Source of the DNA: Vulcanimicrobiota bacterium
GTDB lineage: Bacteria; Vulcanimicrobiota; Vulcanimicrobiia; Vulcanimicrobiales; Vulcanimicrobiaceae
Direction: 5' to 3'
Assembly (NCBI GenBank): GCA_019240755.1
Contig: JAFAXS010000157.1
Span: 1-35,712 of the forward strand
Length of the DNA: 35,712 nt
Below, one piece after another: positions 31,712 to 35,712 of the stretch. The notes under the pieces were generated by a model that was not told the origin of the DNA, did not search any database, and saw nothing but the letters and a program-made list of their open reading frames with translations. Made by a program: the position numbers and the translations under genes. How positions within the stretch are numbered: position 1 is the first letter of the stretch; every line of letters begins with the position of its first letter.

Positions 31712-34700
31712 ATGGCGGAACGAATGCTTGAGCTCAAGCGTGCAATTGACGTGCGCGGCGCGCTTTCGATCAATGTCATCACGATGATCGGGATAGGCCC
31801 GCTCGTGACGATTCCGCTAGTTATCGCCGCACTCGGCGGTCCGCTGGCGCTCGTCGGCTGGATCGCAGGAGCGATCGTCGCGCTCTGCGACGGCCTCGTC
31901 TGGGCAGAGCTCGCCTCGGCGTTTCCAGGCTCCGGCGGCACGTACGTTTACCTGCGCAACATCTTCGGGCCGAACGGACTCGGCCGGGCGTTGGCCTTTC
32001 TTTTCAACTGGCAGTTCTTGCTCTACGCGCCGTGTCTGCTCGCCAGCGGCTACATCGGTTTTGCCAACTATGCAGCCTACCTGTATCCGAGCATCGGCAA
32101 TAACGCCTACATCCACGATGCTCTCGCCGTCGCGATCGGGATCGTGACGATTCTGTTGCTCTATCGCCGCACCGCGCAAGTCGCGACCCTGGGCGCGATA
32201 CTCGCCGTCGTGGCGACCCTCACCGTGGCGATCGTCGCCGTCGCCGGCCTTTCGCAGGCGAACTTCACGCAGATCCTTCACCTCGGAGCTCCGCTGCGTT
32301 TGGGTGTCGGCTTTCTGGCCGGCTTCGCCGCTGCACTCTATATCACGCTGTACGATTACGTTGGATATGCGGACGCTGCGTTGCTCGGCGACGAGGTCGT
32401 GCGACCGGACCGCACGATTCCCTTAGCAATCGTCCTCTCGGTCATCATCGTCGCCGCGCTCTACGTGCTGCTGCAGATCGGCGTGCTCGGCGCGGTGCCG
32501 TGGCGCTCGCTGCTCGACGCGCACGGTCAACCAACGGTCGAGGCGCAATATGTCGGCGCGCTGGTCGTCCAACGGGCGTGGGGCCGCCTTGCGGCGCTCG
32601 GCGTCACCGTTGCAGTACTGGCGACCGCATTCGCCTCGCTGTACGGAAATTTGCTGGGCTTTTCGCGCATCTCGTTTGCCGCCGCCCGCGACGGCGCGTT
32701 CTTCGCGGTTTTTGGCAGGCTTCACCCAAGCAAAGAAATTCCGCACGTCGCGTTGCTGGTGGTGGGCGGCCTCTCCCTGATCGCGAGCCTCTTCACGCTG
32801 GACCAGGTAATCGCGTTTCTCACGGCGGGCATCGTGTTGATTCAGGGAGTCACGCAGATCGTCGCGCTTGCGCTGTTGCGCACTCGGCGAAACCCGGCCC
32901 GCTTTAGAATGCCCCTCTACCCGCTGCCCGCGCTGATCGCGCTCGTAGGCTGGACGATCGCCTTTATCGGTTCCGGCGTTACCGCGATCGCGCTCGGGTC
33001 CGCGTGGCTCGCAATCGGGACGATCGTCTTCTTGGCGGCGGCGTGGCGGCAGCGATGGTGGCCGTTCGCCCTGGCCGCAGTAGTCGTTTTCGCAGTGGTG
33101 GCGGCGCCCACTTTCGCCGTGAGCTCTTCGCAAGAGAGTCAACGCTGGTCGAATTGGGATACGTCCCGCGTGACATCGGATCACGGCTATCCGGTGTTTA
33201 GCGTGGAGGGGCGCCCGTATTTTCCGTACGGCGCGGCGTTTTTCTACGAACGGATTCCGCGCGATCGCTGGCGCGCGTCGCTGCTTGCCTATAAGGCACT
33301 CGGAATCAACACGATCGATCTGTACTGCATCTGGAACTGGCACGCGCCCGAGCAGGGCGTCTTGGATTTCAACGGCGCGACCGACCCGCGGCGGGACCTC
33401 GTAGGCCTCTTGAACATCACGCACGAGCTGGGATTCAAGCTGATTCTCCGCCCAGGGCCCGTCATCCGCAACGAGTGGCGTAACGGCGGATATCCGGGAT
33501 GGCTCCTCGAGCGCCCGCCCTACCACATGCCGCTGCACGACGTGCTCGAGGCCCGCTATCCCGCAACGGCGACGTTGCAGAATCGCCATGCCGACGCCGC
33601 GGCCGGCGAATGGCTGGCGAACACGACGCATCTCGACAATGCCGCCGCTTGGCTACGCGAAGTGCTTCGCGCGGTCGAGCCGTACTCGCATGACGTTCTT
33701 GCGATTGCGCTCGACGACGATCAAGGCGCGTATCTCGATAACGATACCTGGCCGGCACCGCACTGGCACGCATACGTTCGTTGGCTGCGACAGACGGTGC
33801 AGTCGGTGACCGGGACGCGGGTGCCGCTCTTCATCAATACGTACGAGATGAAGGTTCCGGCCGCCGCGCCGGCCTGGGCATGGGGCAACTGGTACCAGAG
33901 CAACTCGTATCGCCTGAACGCGCACGACCTCGCCGATCTCGACTTCGCGACCGGCCTGCTGCAAACGCAGGCGCGATTTCCCGTCATGCAATCGGAGTTT
34001 CAAGCCGGATGGCTGCAGGGCGCCGACGAGGGCGCCCCGCGCCCGAGCGATCCTGCCAACACTGCGCTGGCGCTGGGAGAGCTGCTGCGCGACGGCGCGC
34101 ACGGCATCGTGAACTTTCCGGTGCAGGATACCATCGATCCGCACGGGTGGGAAGCTCCGTGGGCCAATTGGTCATACGCATGGGATGCCGCGTTGACGGT
34201 CGACCTCCATGCCTCCCCGCGGTATGGGCCGACGCGCGCCGTCGGCGACGTCGTTCGGCGTTACGGCGCCTTGCTCGCGCGAACGCACGTCGCAGCGGAT
34301 GCCGCGATCGTCTGGGCGCCGACCCTGTTTGCGCCGGGAACGCTGAGCAACGCGGACTTCGACGAACTGGCATCCTCGACGATTGCGTTGCAGCGAACTT
34401 GCAACGCGCGCGGCGTCACCTGTGAGCTCGTCGATCTCGCTGCATTAGACCCGCCCGGGCTGCGGAGGAACCAATTCTTGCTTGCGCTTCCGCCCGGCTT
34501 CGCCCGGCGCATGACGCCGCGCGCAGCGCGTATGCTGACGACGCTACGCACATCGGGCCGGCTCTTCTTGTCGCTCGAGGGCTTTCGAGGCACGAGCCCC
34601 TATCGCGGTGTGCGCAACGTAACGCTCTTGACGGCCAACGACTCCCGTTATGGCTTCGTCGTCGCGATCGATCCCGACGCCGTCCGTCATCATATTCCAT

Positions 34701-35515
34701 CGAGGACCGTACGTTTGAGAGGCCGCTCGCTGAAGGTCGCGGGATTCGACGTGGCCGCCGGCAGCATGCGCGTCGTTCCCGTCGGAGTTACCGCGCCGAA
34801 GGTGGCCGCGCCGGAGCCCCCGGCGACCGGAACTCCGCCGCCGTTCGCCGATCCTGGCGGGATCGTGATCTCCAATTCGCATCTGCGCGTCGTGTTTGCG
34901 CCGTTCGCGGGCGCGCGAATCGCGGAGCTGGGCGATGGAAGTTGGAATGCGGCAACCGGAATCGGCCTGCTGCGCGACGCCGTCGACCCAGCACCGCCGG
35001 CATCCTCACGCGACTACATCCGAAGCTACACGCATCCAATTGCTGCAGGCACGTTCAATCGCGCCTACCTCTGCAACGGCGAAGACGTTCTAACGACGCG
35101 CCGCGTCAGTTGCTCGTACGACGCCCCGGACGTGCCGCGCGGCGGTGCAGTGTTTCAAAGAACTCTGACGCTAACCGGGGCGAGCACCGATTTGATCGTC
35201 GGCGAAACGTTCGTGCCCCACGGCGTTCCCTCGACGGAACGGCTCGAAAGCATCTCGGGGTTCGCATTTGTGGCCGGGGATCGACTCTACCAAGCGCAGG
35301 CTGGCGACGCGCTCGGCATTCTCCACGACGGTCGCCTTGCAACGCTGCGATGGCGGCGAAGCGACGTCGCTCGGATCGAGTTGCGCCGTACCCGCGGGGC
35401 CGAAATCGCAGGATTGATCTTTGCGCGGCGTTCCGTCGAGCTGCGTCTCGGACTGTACCACGTTCACACGGCTGCCGAGGCTCGTACGCTGCTCGACTCT
35501 GCACCGCCGCAGTAA
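31712..35515 (+). CDS. Fusion of an APC-type permease with a GH35-type glycoside hydrolase
   Basis: 1267 residues in one uninterrupted frame. Residues about 5-445 are an APC amino acid permease: LKRAIDVRGALSINVITMIG, then about 12 helices with GSGGTYVYLRNIFGPNGLG and ISFAAARDGAFFAVFGRLHP. An added 13th helix (about 450-471) leads to a GH35-like barrel: GAAFFYERIPRDRWRASLLA, WNWHAPEQGVLDFNG, ILRPGPVIRNEW (Glu588) and VMQSEFQAGW (Glu762, the nucleophile position). The acid/base motif ENEYG is replaced by DDDQG (Asp670). C-terminal beta domains follow from about 830. The frame starts at TTG 31661, but ATG 31712 is preferred. Odd helix number puts the hydrolase outside. Substrate unknown. Confidence 0.9.
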   Translation: MAERMLELKRAIDVRGALSINVITMIGIGPLVTIPLVIAALGGPLALVGWIAGAIVALCDGLVWAELASAFPGSGGTYVYLRNIFGPNGLGRALAFLFNWQFLLYAPCLLASGYIGFANYAAYLYPSIGNNAYIHDALAVAIGIVTILLLYRRTAQVATLGAILAVVATLTVAIVAVAGLSQANFTQILHLGAPLRLGVGFLAGFAAALYITLYDYVGYADAALLGDEVVRPDRTIPLAIVLSVIIVAALYVLLQIGVLGAVPWRSLLDAHGQPTVEAQYVGALVVQRAWGRLAALGVTVAVLATAFASLYGNLLGFSRISFAAARDGAFFAVFGRLHPSKEIPHVALLVVGGLSLIASLFTLDQVIAFLTAGIVLIQGVTQIVALALLRTRRNPARFRMPLYPLPALIALVGWTIAFIGSGVTAIALGSAWLAIGTIVFLAAAWRQRWWPFALAAVVVFAVVAAPTFAVSSSQESQRWSNWDTSRVTSDHGYPVFSVEGRPYFPYGAAFFYERIPRDRWRASLLAYKALGINTIDLYCIWNWHAPEQGVLDFNGATDPRRDLVGLLNITHELGFKLILRPGPVIRNEWRNGGYPGWLLERPPYHMPLHDVLEARYPATATLQNRHADAAAGEWLANTTHLDNAAAWLREVLRAVEPYSHDVLAIALDDDQGAYLDNDTWPAPHWHAYVRWLRQTVQSVTGTRVPLFINTYEMKVPAAAPAWAWGNWYQSNSYRLNAHDLADLDFATGLLQTQARFPVMQSEFQAGWLQGADEGAPRPSDPANTALALGELLRDGAHGIVNFPVQDTIDPHGWEAPWANWSYAWDAALTVDLHASPRYGPTRAVGDVVRRYGALLARTHVAADAAIVWAPTLFAPGTLSNADFDELASSTIALQRTCNARGVTCELVDLAALDPPGLRRNQFLLALPPGFARRMTPRAARMLTTLRTSGRLFLSLEGFRGTSPYRGVRNVTLLTANDSRYGFVVAIDPDAVRHHIPSRTVRLRGRSLKVAGFDVAAGSMRVVPVGVTAPKVAAPEPPATGTPPPFADPGGIVISNSHLRVVFAPFAGARIAELGDGSWNAATGIGLLRDAVDPAPPASSRDYIRSYTHPIAAGTFNRAYLCNGEDVLTTRRVSCSYDAPDVPRGGAVFQRTLTLTGASTDLIVGETFVPHGVPSTERLESISGFAFVAGDRLYQAQAGDALGILHDGRLATLRWRRSDVARIELRRTRGAEIAGLIFARRSVELRLGLYHVHTAAEARTLLDSAPPQ

Positions 35516-35560
35516 ATCGAGGCGCTAGCTCCTACTGAGGAGAATCCGATGAGGCCCCGC

Positions 35561-35644
35561 GGGGAAGTGGCGGAATGGCAGACGCAGCCGCCTCAAAAGC
35601 GGCCGAGGCAACTCATGTGGGTTCGACTCCCACCTTCCCCACCA
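35561..35644 (+). tRNA. tRNA-Leu (CAA), CCA encoded
   Basis: 84 nt including CCA, class II. The acceptor GGGGAAG pairs with CTTCCCC, discriminator A, CCA encoded at 35642-35644. The anticodon loop CTCAAAA (CAA) sits on GCCGC/GCGGC. It has a long variable arm and a GTTCGACTC T loop. The 68 nt after it to the window end show nothing I can support. Confidence 0.97.
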
Positions 35645-35712
35645 CGCCGTTGAGCACGGCAAGAGCTACGCAGCCTATGTAGACGGCGTTCTCGCGGGCA
35701 GAGTTTCCGGCT

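Noticed and set aside
32423-33631. Minus-strand open frame (402 codons) opposite the permease-hydrolase fusion
   Set aside because: Low-complexity Arg/Glu/Gln-rich translation, no motif, fully covered by the fusion gene on plus.
35549-35653. 34-codon frame with an AGGAG-like site running over tRNA-Leu(CAA)
   Set aside because: It lies almost wholly on the tRNA sequence; the Arg/Pro-rich translation is a by-product of tRNA bases.

Overview
The window is a GC-rich, gene-dense bacterial chromosome segment with many 1-10 nt gene overlaps, frequent GTG starts and short gaps. It has 34 protein genes I can support (one cut by the window edge), eight tRNA genes, the SRP RNA and RNase P RNA. Single-copy housekeeping genes (tig-clpP-clpX, valS, lepA, rdgB, rapZ-yvcK, rnpB) sit among lineage-variable genes. 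The mix of DUF4446, DUF2203, rapZ-yvcK and lipoproteins with repeated 'LYVAN'-type propeller blades suggests an uncultured soil or permafrost lineage such as Eremiobacterota (WPS-2). That placement is an inference; Dormibacterota or a deep actinobacterial relative is not excluded.

Layout. Positions 1-7422 are one long minus-strand series, in transcription order tig, clpP, clpX, valS, pyrR, pyrB, pyrC (cut). It starts 8 nt after a tRNA-Gly gene, itself preceded by tRNA-Leu(UAG). Positions 7637-8897 hold a secreted pentapeptide-repeat protein and a small lipoprotein. Positions 9234-9810 are a minus-strand tRNA cluster (Pro, Arg, His, Lys-UUU, Lys-CUU) ending in a strong terminator. An AT-richer HNH gene reads into the tRNA-Pro gene. 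Positions 10306-14499 carry SRP RNA, DUF4446, yggT, lepA, rdgB and a GNAT gene, all on the minus strand.

Positions 14532-21098 are an aromatic amino acid (tyrosine) catabolism locus. It holds a PEBP protein, a CDGSH protein and homogentisate dioxygenase on plus; fumarylacetoacetase and an overlapping unknown conserved protein on minus; then 4-hydroxyphenylpyruvate dioxygenase and an EgtB-like iron enzyme on plus. No recognisable maleylacetoacetate isomerase is present. Isocitrate dehydrogenase, rnpB and a DUF1858 protein follow. Positions 23365-27105 hold a propeller lipoprotein and DUF2203 on minus, with rapZ-yvcK on plus. The start codons of DUF2203 and rapZ abut with zero spacing. Positions 27490-30060 encode the transsulfuration pair (cystathionine beta-synthase and a gamma-synthase/lyase).

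The most unusual gene is at 31712-35515. It encodes one 1267-residue protein joining an APC-type amino acid permease to a GH35-type glycoside hydrolase, with an extra 13th membrane segment that would place the hydrolase outside the cytoplasm. A divergent esterase and a secreted protein lie beside it, and a tRNA-Leu(CAA) follows.
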